From NCBI GenBank assembly GCA_023053685.1, contig JALIGW010000002.1, positions 256,608,846 through 256,672,845 of the forward strand: DNA of 64,000 nt, written 5' to 3'. Below are positions 1 to 11,987 of the stretch, piece after piece. The notes below the pieces were generated by a model. The model worked only from the letters and a program-made list of their open reading frames with translations, had not been told where the DNA came from and searched no databases. Source of the stretch: Diadophis punctatus similis (lineage: Eukaryota > Chordata > Lepidosauria > Squamata > Dipsadidae). Position numbers and translations under genes: made by a program. How positions within the stretch are numbered: position 1 is the first letter of the stretch; every line of letters starts with the position of its first letter.

Positions 1-365
1 GGACTCACCCTAGACACACACACCCCATTAATCCATCTAAGAATTGTGCCCGTTAGAGGATTTGGTGAAGGAGATCTGCCTGATCATCTCAGCCTCCATC
101 GGCCCTCACCTTCCCTTTCCCCACGTCCCTTGCACACTCCCGCCCCCCATCCCAGGCAAGCTGCCATCTGGGACTCAGGACTCTTCCCCACCTGGAAGGA
201 GGCTGGCCAGCTGCAGGCAGAGCCTGGTCTGGGGGTGGGGGTCTCCCTCTGCATTCTCCCAAATCCCACCCCCTCGGCACGGATCTTGGCCCTGGCAAAG
301 CCTTTGTGCACTCTGCAATCAAAGAGTTGCCAGTGCTGTGGACACTCAGTCCCAGGTGGCATGTG
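1..365. other. Unassigned left edge
   Basis: I see no supportable gene here. Overlapping open frames exist on both strands, but they are short, mutually overlapping and resemble no family I know. Homology to the other class II beta copies starts near 366, so this stretch lies outside the inverted duplication or has replaced part of intron 2 of the left-arm copy. Confidence 0.4.
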
Positions 366-1133
366 AAGTAACCAACTTGGTCTTCCGTTCTGGGTCCTTC
401 TGTGCCTCTCATGTGCCTCCCTCTCCCCTGTGGAGATCGAAGAACCCACGGCCAGAGAAGGAGGGTGCGGTCTTCGGGGAGGAGCTCCAGAATGGAGACT
501 GGACCTACCAGCTCCAGGTGATGCTGGAGACCCAGACCCAGCAGGGGGACCTCTATGCTTGCCAGGTGGGCATGCCAGTCTGGAGGCCCCCATCACTGTC
601 CAGTTGGGTAAGCCGCTCCTCTCCATCCCCTCCTCCTCTGGGGACCCCATCCTGCCCTGAGAAGGGGGAGAGACCCTCCCTGTGGGGGGAGCCAGAGTGG
701 ACCTTCCTGGGGGAAGGTGGGCCTGATCCTCCTGCTCAGGTGAGGCTTCTCCTTCCCCAGAGCCCCGTTCCTCCAGCTCTGCCAGGAGCAAACTCTGGAT
801 GGGGATTATGGGGGCCGTGATAGGAGTGGCCTTCTTCGCTATGGGGCTCTTCTCCTACCTGAAGAGCAATTAAAGTGAGTGGGGGGCTGGAGGAGAGGTT
901 GTGGGGAGGGGACCATCTAGGGGAGGCCTCCCATCAAGCTTAGCAGGTGGCCAAGAGGGTCTCCTTGAGAAATATTTTTGGCATCTTCTCTTGTTTGAGG
1001 GGCTATAAGTGAAGCTCACACAACCTATTATGGGTTATCGATGGGGAGGGGGTCCCTCTGAGTCCTCCAGCCCATGAAGGGTTCTAATTGGGTCTTTTTC
1101 TCCTTCCATCAACTCCCATTCATCCACCTACAG
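366..1133 (+). pseudogene. MHC class II beta fragment (exons 3-5), broken
   Basis: This is a remnant of a class II beta chain gene, in the opposite orientation to the other copies. Intron 2 homology starts near 366. About 100 bp of exon 3 with its acceptor is deleted; homology resumes at the 'gtggagatcga' near 431 and runs to 607 (donor at 608). It encodes the second half of the beta-2 immunoglobulin domain, including EELQNGDWTYQLQVMLE. A one-base loss in the 'tgccaggtgggcatgcc' stretch shifts the frame. Exon 4 (761-874) still encodes the membrane segment (GIMGAVIGVAFFAMGLFSYL) but ends in an in-frame TAA at 871. Exon 5 (1110-1133) has lost its AG acceptor, which reads AT. Exons 1-2 are not present. 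The homology is clear and the gene is certainly non-functional. Confidence 0.9.
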
Positions 1134-1305
1134 GTCAGTTTCTCCTCTTCCCCCTCCTCTTCCCCCTTCCTAAAAGTTATTGGAGGTTTTTAAAATTCTT
1201 TTTTTAATTGCTCCATTTTTCAAAAAAAAAAACATGGCTGGATAAAATCTTGCTGTGCACTCAGCAAGTTTTTGAGATTTTGGGCAGCTTTTCCTTACAG
1301 AGACC

Positions 1306-1883
1306 TGTGTAGGAAGTTAGCACCCACCCCTCCCCTAGGAAATGAGATATCCTAGGAAATATTAAAAGGCAGAATATATTCTATAGAATATCCCTGGAAA
1401 CATGCTTTTAACCAGACAAAAGACTCCTCTTGGAAATCCCCACCCTTTGCCAATGGGCCATTAAGGATTGGGCCCAGCTCACATATTCCTCTCACCTGGC
1501 CTGGAAGTCTTCTGCATAACAGAACCACAATAGGATTTTCCCAAGGCCCTTTCATTCAGCCAAAGCTGGGTTAGACAAAAGCCTATAGAGTTGCCACTGC
1601 ATGGCCTTCTGGGAGCCTGACCACCAATCAGTTGCATCATATACACAAGGAACAGGAAACTAAGAGGTGGGACCCAACAGAGAGTATAAAACAAGGAACT
1701 CAGCATCTCTTCTCTCTCTTTTCTCTTCACCCACATCTGGAAGCATGTAATCTACCTTTTCTGTACAGGGGCTCATGCCATGTGCTCCTGTCCACCATAT
1801 TAAAACCTCCTTTCCAAGCAACTTCCATGAATCCAGTGTCTTTTTCCCCACTTGGAAATGAACCCAGAAGGATATTCCTTACA
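1306..1883 (+). mobile_element. Solo LTR of an endogenous retrovirus-like element
   Basis: This 578-bp block starts TGTGTAGGAA and ends TTCCTTACA, an imperfect TG...CA inverted terminal pair. It has a TATA-like 'agtataaaac' near 1683 and an 'attaaa'-type polyadenylation signal near 1799. The right arms lack it: 'ttccttgcag aaatctgaaaaag' is continuous on their reverse strand near 11,020-11,040 and 42,795-42,815. Target duplication is unclear because the flanks have drifted. No internal coding region is present, which is typical of recombination between two LTRs. It interrupts the tentative class II exon 6 of the left-arm copy five bases after the acceptor. Confidence 0.7.
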
Positions 1884-3839
1884 ACCCCTGAAAAAGTATT
1901 GCAATGAAAACCGAAAGGACACACAAAAGCTAAAATCTTGCCCAGAATTTTTCAAGGTTTTGGGAAATTGCAAATGGGAAGGGAAGGAGGGGGCCATTCC
2001 TTCCCACTCCTCCCTCAGGGAGGGAGGACCCTAAGTTTGTGGGCTGTTCTTCCTGACCCCCCACCCTTTTTCCTTGTGACATTTCACTCAATTTCCGGCC
2101 AAGTGACCCCCCAGGCTCTTTCCTTTGCTGCTAGCCCCACCTCCTTTCTTCATATGAAAGGTCTGCAGGGGGGAGCAGGGGAAGTGGGCCCTCCCCTCTT
2201 GATTAACCCCCTAATTAAGTCAGTTTCTGAGATTTCCAGAATCCCCTGGAGATGAAATGGGGAGGAATCCCTGGTCCTTCCCTGCCTTTTCCTCCCTGAA
2301 ATGGGCGGATTCTCCCTCTATCTGTCCCTGCCTGTCAACCACCCCCCTGCAGTGTGGGCCTGCCCATCTCTTTTTCTGCAGCACTCAGGAATTAATCCTG
2401 CTCTCCGATGCAAAAGGATTTTTTTTTCTTTAATAGCTGATGACTCTTTGTCCTGTTTGCAACCTCTGAGGAATTGAAGTCTGAAGGTGGCAGGTTGGGG
2501 AGAGGAGGAGGAGGAGGATGGCAGCCTGGACCTTCTCCTGCTCAGAGGCCCCCTTGCTCTGCTTCCCCTCAAGCCCGTTCTGAGGGTCAAAATGCCAAAA
2601 GTTATGGTCCTCCCCAAGCACTTCTGGGGAGCCATTCGGGGACACCTGAGACTCCCCCTACGCTCACCCAGCCATTTCTCTGCTTTACAACTCGAGCATC
2701 CTGCCCCATTTTGGCACCCAACGTCTCCCTCTTCGAGTCTCAGATTGAGCAGTGGGTTGCCCTAGATGACCTCCAAGGTCTCTTCCAACTTCTTTCCTAT
2801 TCTCTGGACTATCGATGAACAGATCTCCTACAGACAAACTTCAGCCCATCCAGTTCCCCCCTCCAAGGTGCCATGGCTGGTGAGGGGCAAACTTTGGGGA
2901 GGGCGAGGACTACAACTCCCCACATCTCTAGGCAACAGAGGGGTGTCAAGATGTGGCCACCTTCAGACAACACGCATGACCAGGCCAGGCAAGGTCCCTC
3001 TGCTGCATTCAGACCAGGGGAAAGCCGCCTTCACCCTCCCTCAAAGGCTCCCGTGGCATCTCGGGGGCTTTGGGAGTTGTGGGAACCCAGCCTGGTGGGC
3101 AGCTTCCTTCACAGCCTTTAAACGGCCTCCCCCTCCCCAGAAACATGGCTCCATCTCTTAGGGAAGGATCCTAAAACGGATCATTTCAGAGATGGGGGGA
3201 CTCCGATGCCTCTGCACGGATGCTCAAAGTAGGAGGAAGAAACGGGGTGAAGGTGAAAGCGAGCATTTGTAGAACATAGAATCAAACCAGGGTGGTTGGT
3301 TGTTTCTCAGGAGCAACTATCAAAGATGTGACTGGGGGGCTTAAAGAAATAATGAGGTCCACAGATTATTGTCCCTTTTTCCTCTTTCATGTGGGGAGGA
3401 ATGAAAAAGTCCCTGGAGACGATGCCAAGAGACTCGGAGCAGGTGGGCATGGGAGCCAAAGAGATGGGGGCACAGGTGGTTTTCTGTTCTCCCAATAAAG
3501 GGAACCATCCAAGGAGGGAAGGCAGCACCTTGGAAGTCAAGCCTGGCTTAGGGGATGGTTCTCTCGAGGGAAATTCAGATTCTTAGACCATGGTCCACAA
3601 CACCCACATGGGGGGCTTCTGGCAAGGGATGAGTTGCCCCTCACAAGGACCGAGAGGTTCGGCTTTGTACACCGACTGGCTCGCCTCATCCGAAGGCCTT
3701 GAAAGTGGGAGGCAGTGGAAGTTTTAGGAGCCAAGTCCAAGCTCAAATCTCACAGGAATCAATCACGTGATAAGAAAGAAGTGAAACTCGGAGACAAAAC
3801 AGGATGTAGAAACCAAACACAGGCTCAGTCAAAAAGAGA

Positions 3840-4030
3840 CTCAGATGCACCAATGCTCAAAGCACGAGGAAGAAACGGGGTGAACGTGGAACCCAAAGGC
3901 AGCTGTGACATTGTTGCAATAACTGAAACTTGTTGGGATGAAACCCACGACTGGAAGGTGCAACTAAAGAGATTTAATGTGGAGGAATCGGGCCGCTGCT
4001 GTCCAAAGGAAGAGGGAGACACGGACACAA
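3840..4030 (+). mobile_element. CR1-like LINE endonuclease remnant
   Basis: The translation contains CDIVAITETCWDETHDWKV, the AITETWWD-type core of the apurinic endonuclease domain of CR1-group non-LTR retrotransposons. Only about 60 residues survive before homology ends. Similar remnants lie at 30,790-31,000 on + and, reversed, at 8,050-8,240 and 39,390-39,600, as expected from the inverted and tandem duplications. Confidence 0.65.
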
Positions 4031-4049
4031 ACTGGATTCTTCATCAGGG

Positions 4050-5490
4050 CAGCTTGGGGACTGCCTTCCTCTGCCCCATTGCTGAGTCTCCAAATGGGGC
4101 AGCCCCTTGGTCCTCTGGCCCACCAGAAATGGCTGACCCTCGCTTACCCCCCTCACTCCTCTTCTCTCTCCCCTCACTCTTCCCCCCTCCACTCCATCCC
4201 TCCCAACCCCCGTTTTCCATCCTGCTCTGCGTGGGCAGCCTTTCCTACCTCCTGAAGCAGGAAAGGGGGGGATCGGCCCCGGGGGAGGAGGGTAAAGAGG
4301 GCTTGGAGACCCCCAATTACCTCCCTTGCACCCTGGGCCTCAGGAAGGTGGGAAAGACTAAAAGGCTCCTGTATTTAGAGTGGGGGCAATGACCAAGGAA
4401 GGTGATACCCCCCCTCATTGCCCCCCTTTAGGGTTTCCATTCTAACCTTGTCCCTGCTCTCTGGACAAGGAGAATTGGGTTTCCATGAGGTCATCCAAAC
4501 GGCAGGAACTGAGAAAGGGGGGAGGGGGAGAGTTTCAGGGAGATCCGGCAAGGCTAAAAGAGGAATGGGAAGTGAATCATTTGAGGGAGGCGAGTTCGAG
4601 GAGGGCCTGAAGCTTCCCCTTCCTTGTCTTGGAGGTCTTTCAGCCTATACAGTAGCCCAGTTGCCTCCTGGTGGTCTCCCATCCTCAGGTTGACCAGGCC
4701 GATCTCTCTCAGCTAGGTGAGGGCATGGGAGGCTGGGCAGCTGCCAGCTGTTGAGGGCTGAGGATAAAATACCAGATCAGGCAGGGCTCAGAGCCCCAAC
4801 CCTCTCCCAGCTGCAGCAGGCAGACATCCCACAGGGCCTGTATCCTGAGATGGCCTGAATCCTTCCCTGGGATGGGGGGGGGGCTGGAGGGGTCAAACTC
4901 CACCCTGGCCCAGCACCGGCCTCAGCAGGCCAGAACTGGGTCCCCACCTGCAGCTGAAGGAGGCTGCAGAGTCAGAACCTGCCCCACAATTGTGTGTTTG
5001 GACACACCCAGTAACACAAAATTGGCCCCAGATCCAGACACTCTGGTGGGACGCCCATCGCTCTTCTGATCAAAGCAGAACTTCTAGGATCTTTTCATGT
5101 TTCCCCCTCCCCCACAAGATTTTGATTTTCTCTTGAGTTCTCCCTGACACCCCCAACACACACACACACACATGTGCACACACACACACACACACACACA
5201 CACCAGCAGCAGCACTTCTTTCTCCAACCCCCAACAGCTGCAGAGGCGCTTGGGTTCCGCTTCCCCAGCCTGAAGCGTTGGGCTCCTCCGAAGCGGAACT
5301 GAGGAACTGGCCAGGATCCAGCAGGCAACAAGCCTCGATTCTTCATCAGGGCAGCTCAGGGACTCTCCTCCTCCGCCCCATCGTTGAGTCTCCCAATGGG
5401 GCAGCCCCTTTGTCCTGTGACCCACCGGAAGTAGTCCTTGACTTATAACAGTTCATTTAGTGACCGTTTGAAGTTAAAATGGCACTGAAA
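4050..5490 (+). repeat. Four-copy module M, copy 1
   Basis: This module of about 1.4 kb recurs at about 21,690-23,200, 30,990-32,700 and 59,690-61,260. It opens with a pyrimidine tract, then 'ctgctctgcgtgg', a 'ggggggatcggccccggggg' stretch, the 'cagctgcagcaggcagac' block, a (CA)n run and the 'gtagtccttgacttataa' tail. I recognise no protein family in it; the open frames are not consistently conserved. Copies 1 and 3 are interrupted near the 3' end by an L1-like segment. Copies 2 and 4 continue to a LINE-like tail, 'gttgggtggctatataaat'. Confidence 0.7.
5157..5204 (+). repeat. (CA)n microsatellite
   Basis: A run of CA repeats with one TG interruption inside module M. The tract recurs with different lengths in the paralogues: 22,770-22,805 and 32,345-32,402, and almost absent near 60,830. 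Confidence 0.9.
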
Positions 5491-5611
5491 AAAGTGACTC
5501 TTTGCCTAATATTTCTTCTTTTTAAAATATTTTTTATTGTTTTGAATGTTTTTTTTAATACTTTCATGTATATATCTGTTTTTAGCTTTGCTGTATGTGA
5601 CCCAGAGTCTC

Positions 5612-7540
5612 TTGGATGAATTGCAAGCTACTAAATGATCCAGATTTTTCTTTTGGTGACATAGATTCAATGGTTTTTTGATGCATTGGAGACGCTTGAA
5701 CTGTTAAAGTGGTGTTTGATGATTGCTTTTTACTCATTTTGGTAGTGGTAGTTATACTGGTCATATTGAAAGATTCTCGTATATTTTTCCACAGTGACTT
5801 ATAGAATTATTTTAACTCTTATAACTTTGATAGGTGTATCTTATAACAGAAAAAGTCACTAGTTGTTCTAAAATATGGTTATGTTAATATAAACTTCAAT
5901 CAATTCCAAATAATTATACGTTTATAAAAATATAATTATTTTTCTTATCCTTTAAACAATTATAGCTCTTATATTGGTCTTCCTATCACAACTCTATAAT
6001 TTCCTTGTATAAACCACTTTAAATATTTTAAATTATTTGAGTGTTAATATTATGTATACATAATTTGTGAAGAGCTATAGATAAATATCACATAAATATA
6101 CAATTTACCAACTTCTTATATTAATTACACTATAAACAGTTAATTAGCTATCAGTTGTTATAAATTGTAATATTAAGTATATTTATCAATCACACCATTA
6201 TATAGTTAATCTATTGGAAAGGGAGAAAGAAAAGAAAGAAGAAGAAAGAAAGGAGGAGAAAGTAGAGAATAGAAGGTATAGACAGTTACTAAGCAAAATG
6301 AAAAGGTTGTTAATTTTCATAAGAGAACTTTGAGATATTTTTCCTTGATCCTTTTGGGTATACTTAGCAAGTCTTTCCTTTCTTTTCGTTTATAAGTCCA
6401 CAGGTTTATAAAGTGAAAGACTCTATTTAATCCAGTCCAGCCCAGTCCAATTTGTATCCTTCTTCCCTTTCTATGTCCAAATCCTTCCGTGATAGTTCCC
6501 AAATGTTTATTGTGTTCCTAAACGGCTCCTTTCTCCTCTCAACTCAAGAGTTCTATTTCTTCTCTATTTCTTCTCCTCTTTACTTTCACATGTCAACCAT
6601 GAAAGCTCTATTTCTCCCAGAGCAGATTCTATTCCAGTGTCTGGGTCTTTCAGTAATGGCTGCCCAAAGTTTGCAGAAATGCTTAGCACCTCCTCTCTTC
6701 TCTCGCAGATACTCCAAGTCAAAATGTTAAGCCAAAGCCCAGAATCCAAAGTTCCAGAGGTTTTTAAACTCTTTAGTGAAGTAAACTAAGCCTTTCCGTC
6801 AAATAATCCATCATCACGGAGCCCCTTTCTTTCTTGCCAAATGTGTTTCCTTACTTTTTCCAGGCTGTCGCTCTCGGCGTGTCTCCAAATTAATGGTGTT
6901 TGCTGCTCCCTTTCCCCTTTATCAGCTGCTTCTCCCTCCTTCCTCTCCTCCAAACAAATTTTTACCCTTGTCAGGAGCCAGCAGCCAAATTCCAGGAAAT
7001 GTTCTCTCTGTCGATCAGTCTTCACCTACAAAGCTTCAGTCTTTTTATTTTGTATTTTGCAGCGTCTCTCAGCATGACTCCAACTTTATGGCAAGTATCC
7101 TCTGTTTCTCTCTTCCATTTGCTGCTTAGTTCACACCCTTTAATCCACAGGGCTCTCTCCATCCTTCCCGCTCAGTACAAAGGGCTCTCTCTCTGTCAGT
7201 AATTCACCTTCTGTTCAATTAGTTCAAATACACTTTCATTTTCCAATATAGCTTTCTTTTACCTCTTCTCCTTCCTGCTGTGTGGCCGTTACTGCTATGG
7301 CCGGCAGAAAAAGCAGCCGGTTCTCTTTCCTGACGGAGTTGAAGGGCTTATCTTCATCCTACAAGGCAATGGCGTGTTGCCTCTTGGACTCCAGAAAATC
7401 CCTTCTCCGTCGACCGGTCCCTCCAGGTCCGGTCGCCCCCAATACGGGACCCCCGAGAGGAAGATAGAAGCTTCAGGAGCAGAGCCCTGCTTCTTTGCTT
7501 CCAAGTGCAGTTCCGTTGCCACCGGAAGCCCAAAGCCCCC
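5612..7540 (-). mobile_element. L1-like 5' region (5' UTR plus possible ORF1 start)
   Basis: Read on the minus strand, this begins with a GC-rich CTTCCGG start near 7535, like the 5' end of the L1-type element at 51,090. A purine-rich leader of about 1.3 kb follows, then an AT-rich stretch, then a short open frame (5764 to 5582) starting MTSITTTTKMSKKQS. That frame is cut where module M homology resumes near 5611. It forms most of the spacer of the inverted duplication. The paralogue is at about 32,812-38,870 and is itself interrupted by a younger L1. The assignment rests on layout and the CTTCCGG start, so it is tentative. Confidence 0.4.
6216..6231. other. Empty (pre-integration) site of the L1 at 33,429-37,550
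   Basis: The 16-mer ggaaagggagaaagaa occurs once here. In the tandem paralogue it occurs twice, at 33,413-33,428 and 37,551-37,566, flanking the L1. Flanking sequence on both sides aligns, so this is the uninterrupted ancestral site. Confidence 0.92.
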
Positions 7541-7549
7541 CATGACTAT

Positions 7550-8250
7550 TGCAGTGTACCTTAGCTAATTAACAAAAAGTTCATCTATTTCCTCTGTTTG
7601 GTTGGGTGGCTCATAGTGTACAGCGATTGCTCCGTCCTTCTCCCCCCCCTTTTATAATAACCCAAATGCATTCAAGGAGGTTTTCGTCTTTCTTCTATTG
7701 CATTTCTAAAGCAGTGTGGTTATTTTTTATATATAGTGCAACTCCACCTCCTCTTTTATTAGGTCTTTTGAACACTTTAAATGTTAAGATATTAAATGTA
7801 ATAGCTGGAACAGGAAAGTGTGCAATGGTGCCGAACACCTCGTTGTAGTTGAGTGTGTGCGGGCTCCTGCCTGAGGGGATCTGCGCTCTGATTGGTTGCC
7901 GTGGGTGGAAAGGGGGAGTTTCCCTCCCCCGCCCCCCCTTTTTTTTCTGCACGCTGTTTGAGATTTACCTCAGGATGTTCCTGACTGTCTTCTCTGCTGC
8001 GAATGTCAAATATATTTATCTTAATATAAAAGTACAAGTTTGTGTCGGTGTCTCGCACTTCCTTTGGATGGCGGCAGCTTGATTCCTCCGCATTAAATCT
8101 CTTCAGTTGCACCTTTCAGTCATGGGTTTCATCCCATGAAGTTTCAGTGATTGCAGCAATGTCACACTTGCCTTTGATTTCCATGTTCACCCCGTTTATT
8201 CCTCGCATTGGTGAGTCAGAGTCCCCTTTTGACTGACTCCATATTTGATT
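7550..8250 (-). mobile_element. CR1-like LINE endonuclease remnant
   Basis: Minus-strand frames show CDIAAITETSWDETHDWKV (in the paralogue at 39,390-39,600) and, further on, RGGGVALYIKNN, two landmarks of the CR1-group endonuclease. Frame breaks separate them. Close to 7550 the frame runs into the GC-rich L1-like 5' end, so an L1-like element seems to have landed inside this LINE. Confidence 0.55.
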
Positions 8251-9176
8251 TTTACATCTCCTGTTTTGTGTCCTTTTTTCTTCCAATTTGGTTGATTCCC
8301 CTGAGATTTTAGTTGGGAATTATCTTCTAAAACTTCATCTCCCTCCCACTTTGGTTTGTTTCAAGCCCTTCGGATGAGTCGAGGCGGTTGGTGTCCAAAT
8401 CCGACCTTCTGGGTCCTTGTGAGGGGCAGCTCATCCCCTGCCAGAAGCCCCCCATGTGGGTGTTGTGGACCATGATCCAAGAATCCCAATTTCCCTCGAG
8501 AGAACCATCCCCTAAGCCAGGCTTGACTTCCAAGGTGGTGCTTTTCCTCCTTGGATGGTTCCCTTTATTGGGAGAGCGGAAGAGAAAACCACCTGTGCCC
8601 CCATCTCTTTGGCTCCTGTGCCCACTTCCTCTGAGTCTCTTGGCAGCTAACCACCCCAGTTTCATTGTCTACAAATTGCTGGTTTGGTTCCCCTGAGCAA
8701 TGAAGCATCTATCACCAACAATGCCTTTTCTTTGTTAAGGAAATCTGATTATTTCTTCCTGTCATTGATCCATTTGGTGTTGTCCCTTCCCCAGGTGCCC
8801 CCACGCTATCTTGCAAGGGGAGGTATTGACGACAGGAGTCCAAATCTTCTCCGGGAGATTTGAGACAGTTCCTACAACCACACACCAACCGATTCTTCCT
8901 ATGGTGACCCCAAGACCCCAGATGAGGAAGGGAAGGGGGAAATTCTGCCCTTAGAGATCGAGGCTGCTGCAGTCATGCGGAGCCAGTCTGGATGACCTCT
9001 GGAGGGGGTGAGACTCAATTGGAGGACTGCTTTGGGGCATCTAGGGATGCTGGGAAGAAGGGAGCGGTCTTCCACTCAAGGCTGCCCCATTGAAACCCCC
9101 CCTTTCCCACAGAGCTGGTCTTCCCCTCCGTGGCAAATGTCTTCTACACCAGGAATGGCTTAAGGTAGATTTCTCA

Positions 9177-9245
9177 GAGGTCATCTAGTTCAACCCCCTA
9201 CTCAAGTAGGGGAGACCCTACACCATTTATACCATCAAGCAGGAG
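9177..9245. repeat. CR1-type 3' end fragment
   Basis: It contains 'aggtcatctagttcaacccc' followed by 'gggagaccctacacca', the familiar reversed 3' region of CR1-group LINEs. Copies are at about 40,527 and 63,158, and a + orientation counterpart is near 2,750 and 29,690. Confidence 0.55.
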
Positions 9246-11201
9246 ACTCAACACCATTAAAATCTGAGCCCCAAAGAGGGAGGGAGGCATTGGGTGCCAA
9301 AATGGGGCAGGACCCTCCTGTTGTGAATGAGAGAAATGGCTGAAATGGCTGGGTGAATGTAGGGGGAGTCTCAGGTGCCCCCCCTATGGCTCCCCACAAG
9401 TGCCTGGGGAGGACCCTGCCTGCTGGCATTCTGCTCCTCAAAAGGGGGCTTGAGGGGAAGAAGAAGAAGGGGGCATCCGAGCAGGATGGGGTCCCACCCC
9501 TTCATCTCCCTGGATTTGCCCACCCAACTCCCGAATGAATTCTGGCTTCGGACCCAAAGTAACCAGGATGGTTGATCCATAGGCAGTGGAGGAAGGACCT
9601 TCCTGTGGGGGCAACAAAGAGGAAGAGGAGGAGGAAGAGGAAGGATTCCAGGGTTTTCTTACATCTGAAGTTTATTCTTTTATAGCAAAGCGAAGGGAAG
9701 GGAAGTGATTTGGAGGAAGAATAATGTAGATGAAGCTGCTGTGGGTTCAAAGCCAGGAGAGATGAGGGGGCTAGAGTGACAGGTCTGCCCAGCATCCCTG
9801 GGGACAGTCTAGATGGTCTCCACCCCTCACTCCCAAGACAGAGCGGCCCTCAAAAGAAGCTGGGGGGGGTGTCTCAGCAGGAGAAGGTCCAGGCTGCCAT
9901 CCTCTTCCTCTCCCCAACCTGCCACCTTCAGCCTCCATTTCTCAGAGGTTGCAAACAGGACAAAGAGTCTTCAGCTACTAAAGAAGAAAAAATCCTTTTG
10001 CATCGGAGAGCAGGATTAATTCATAAGTGCTGTAGAAAAAGAGAAGGGGAAGAAAATAAGAATAAAATGAGAAAATTTTACTGTAAATAATATATTTTTC
10101 TTCCCTTTCAGCTCCCACCCCCAACGCAGGCCCACACTGCAGGGGGGTGGTTTATTGGCAGGGACAGATAGAGGGCGAATCGGCCCATTTCAGGGAGGAA
10201 AAGGCTGGGAAGGACCAGGGATTCCTCCCCATTTCATCTCCAGGGGATTCTGGAATTCTCCCTGACTGATTTAATTAGGGGGTTAATCAAGAGGGGAGGG
10301 GCCCCTCCCCCACTGCAGATGATTCATATGAACAAGAAGATGGGACTACAATGGGGGTGGCAGCAAAGGGGGGAGCCTGGGGTCACATGGTCAGAAATTG
10401 TATGAATTCTCACAAGAACAACGGGGGTCAGGAAGAACAGCTGTCAAGGTTCCAACTAATGAACCCAAATGAGTCTGCATGGGGTGCCAAGAAGGATCAT
10501 CTGAGAGCGGGGGTGGGGTGGGGGGTGCAGTTCACAGCAGAGTTTTGGAGGGAGTTCATTAAGTTAAGTAGGGTCATTTCAAGGGCTTAGCTCCACCTTC
10601 CATCTGAGTACGGATGGAGCTGTAGAACGAGCTAATGCAATGATAGAACAATACATGAGAAGATGCTATGTTAATTCTCAGCAATTTAGCTGGGCAGATC
10701 TCCTGCCATTTGCTGAAGTGGCCTCCAATACTGCAGTGCATAGTAGTGTGGGACTCACCCCTTTTAAAATAGCCACAGGGGTGGAATTTCTCCCCATGCC
10801 TGAATACCCTTGGGAACCCCCCTCCACAGTGAGCCTAACAGAATGGGTGGGTTGCTTTCAAAATGCGTGGGGGAATGTAAACCTGGGGTGCTCCCTCCCC
10901 GAGGGAGGAATGGGAAAGAATGGCCCCCTCCTTCCCTTCCCTTTTGCAATTTCCCAAAACTTGGAAAAATTCTGGGCAAGATTTTAGCGTTTGTGTGTGC
11001 TTTTGTTTTTGATTGGAATACTTTTTCAGATTTCTGCAAGGAAAAGCTTCCCAAAATCCAAAAATTTGCTGTCTCCACAGCAAGGAGATTTTGTTCAGGC
11101 ATGTTTTCTTTAAAAAAACGAACAATGAAGGAATGTTTTGAAAAAAAACACCTATAAGTTGCAGGAAGGGCTGAGATGAGGGAAGAAGAGGAGAAACTCA
11201 C

Positions 11202-11987
11202 CTGCAGGTGGTTGGATGGGAATTGCTGGAAGGAGAAAAAGACCCAATCAGAACCCTTCATGGGCTGGAGGACTCAGGATGTCCCCCTCCCCATCGATAG
11301 CCCATAATAGGTTGCTTGAGTTTCACTTATAGCCCCTCAAACAAGAGAAGCTGCCAAAAATATTTCTCAAGGGGACCCTCTTGGCCATCTGCTAAGCTTG
11401 ATGAGAGGGCTCCCCTAGATGGTCCCCTCCCCACAACCTCTCCTCCAGCCCCACAGACTCACCTTTCTTGCTCTTCAGGTAGGAGAAGAGCCCCACAGCG
11501 AAGAAGGCCACTCCTATCACGGCCCCCATTATCCCCGTCCAGAGTTTGCTCCTGGCAGAGCTGGAGGAACGGGGCTCTGGGGAAAGAGAAGAACCCTCAC
11601 CTGAGCAGGAGGATTGGGCCCACCTTCTGGTTTCCCCCACAGGGAGGGTCTGTCCACCTTCTCAGGGCAGGATGGGGTCCCCAGACCAGGAGGGGAGGGG
11701 CTTACCCCACTGGACGGTGATGGGGGCCTCCAGGCTGGCGTGCTCCACTTTGCAAGTGTAGACGTCCCCCCGCTGGGGCTGGGTCTCCAGCATCACCTGG
11801 AGTTGGTAGGTCCAGTCTCCGTTCTGGAGCTCCTCCCCGAAGGACACACCCTCCTTCTCCGGCCGCCCATTCTTCAGCCACTGGACCTCGATCTCCACAG
11901 GGTAAAAGCCAGTCGCGATGCAGAGGAGGATGGTGTTGGGGGAAGCAGGGTCCATCTTGGTGGGGGAGATGTTGACGGTGGGCTTGG
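11202..11987 (-). pseudogene. MHC class II beta copy lacking exons 1-2
   Basis: Exon 3 (11,987-11,706, 282 bp) encodes an intact beta-2 domain with both immunoglobulin cysteines (LLCIATGFYP and VYTCKVEH), the KMDP and FYPVEIEVQW segments and consensus splice sites. Exon 4 (11,576-11,463, 114 bp) encodes a connecting peptide and membrane helix ending LKSKK. Exon 5 is 11,225-11,202 (24 bp). All are open and in phase 1. Upstream on this strand, however, only the last about 15 bp of exon 2 with its donor survives, near 19,795-19,815, joined directly to sequence that lies beyond exon 1 in the intact paralogue. Signal peptide, beta-1 domain and promoter are therefore missing. The exons look little decayed, so the loss may be recent, or an allele may exist that retains them. 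Confidence 0.85.

Larger units (their letters stand above)
366..4030 (+). repeat. Left arm of inverted duplication, tandem unit 1
   Basis: This block matches the reverse complement of about 8,050-12,060. The shared order is class II exons 3, 4 and 5, the 3' flank, the 'gggggtggtt' stretch near 2340, the 'aacctctgaggaatt' stretch near 2460, a CR1-like 'gatgacctccaaggt' end near 2767, and the 'cccaataaagggaaccatcc' stretch near 3493. The right arm shows each in reverse. The solo LTR at 1306-1883 is present only in this arm. The arms are diverged but easily alignable by eye. Confidence 0.8.

Noticed and set aside
3715..4392. 225-codon + strand frame
   Set aside because: It joins a CR1-like endonuclease remnant to module M repeat sequence by chance. 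It is not a gene.
5084..5425. Minus-strand frame with a Cys/Val run
   Set aside because: The CVCVCV run is the translation of the (CA)n microsatellite, not a cysteine-rich peptide.
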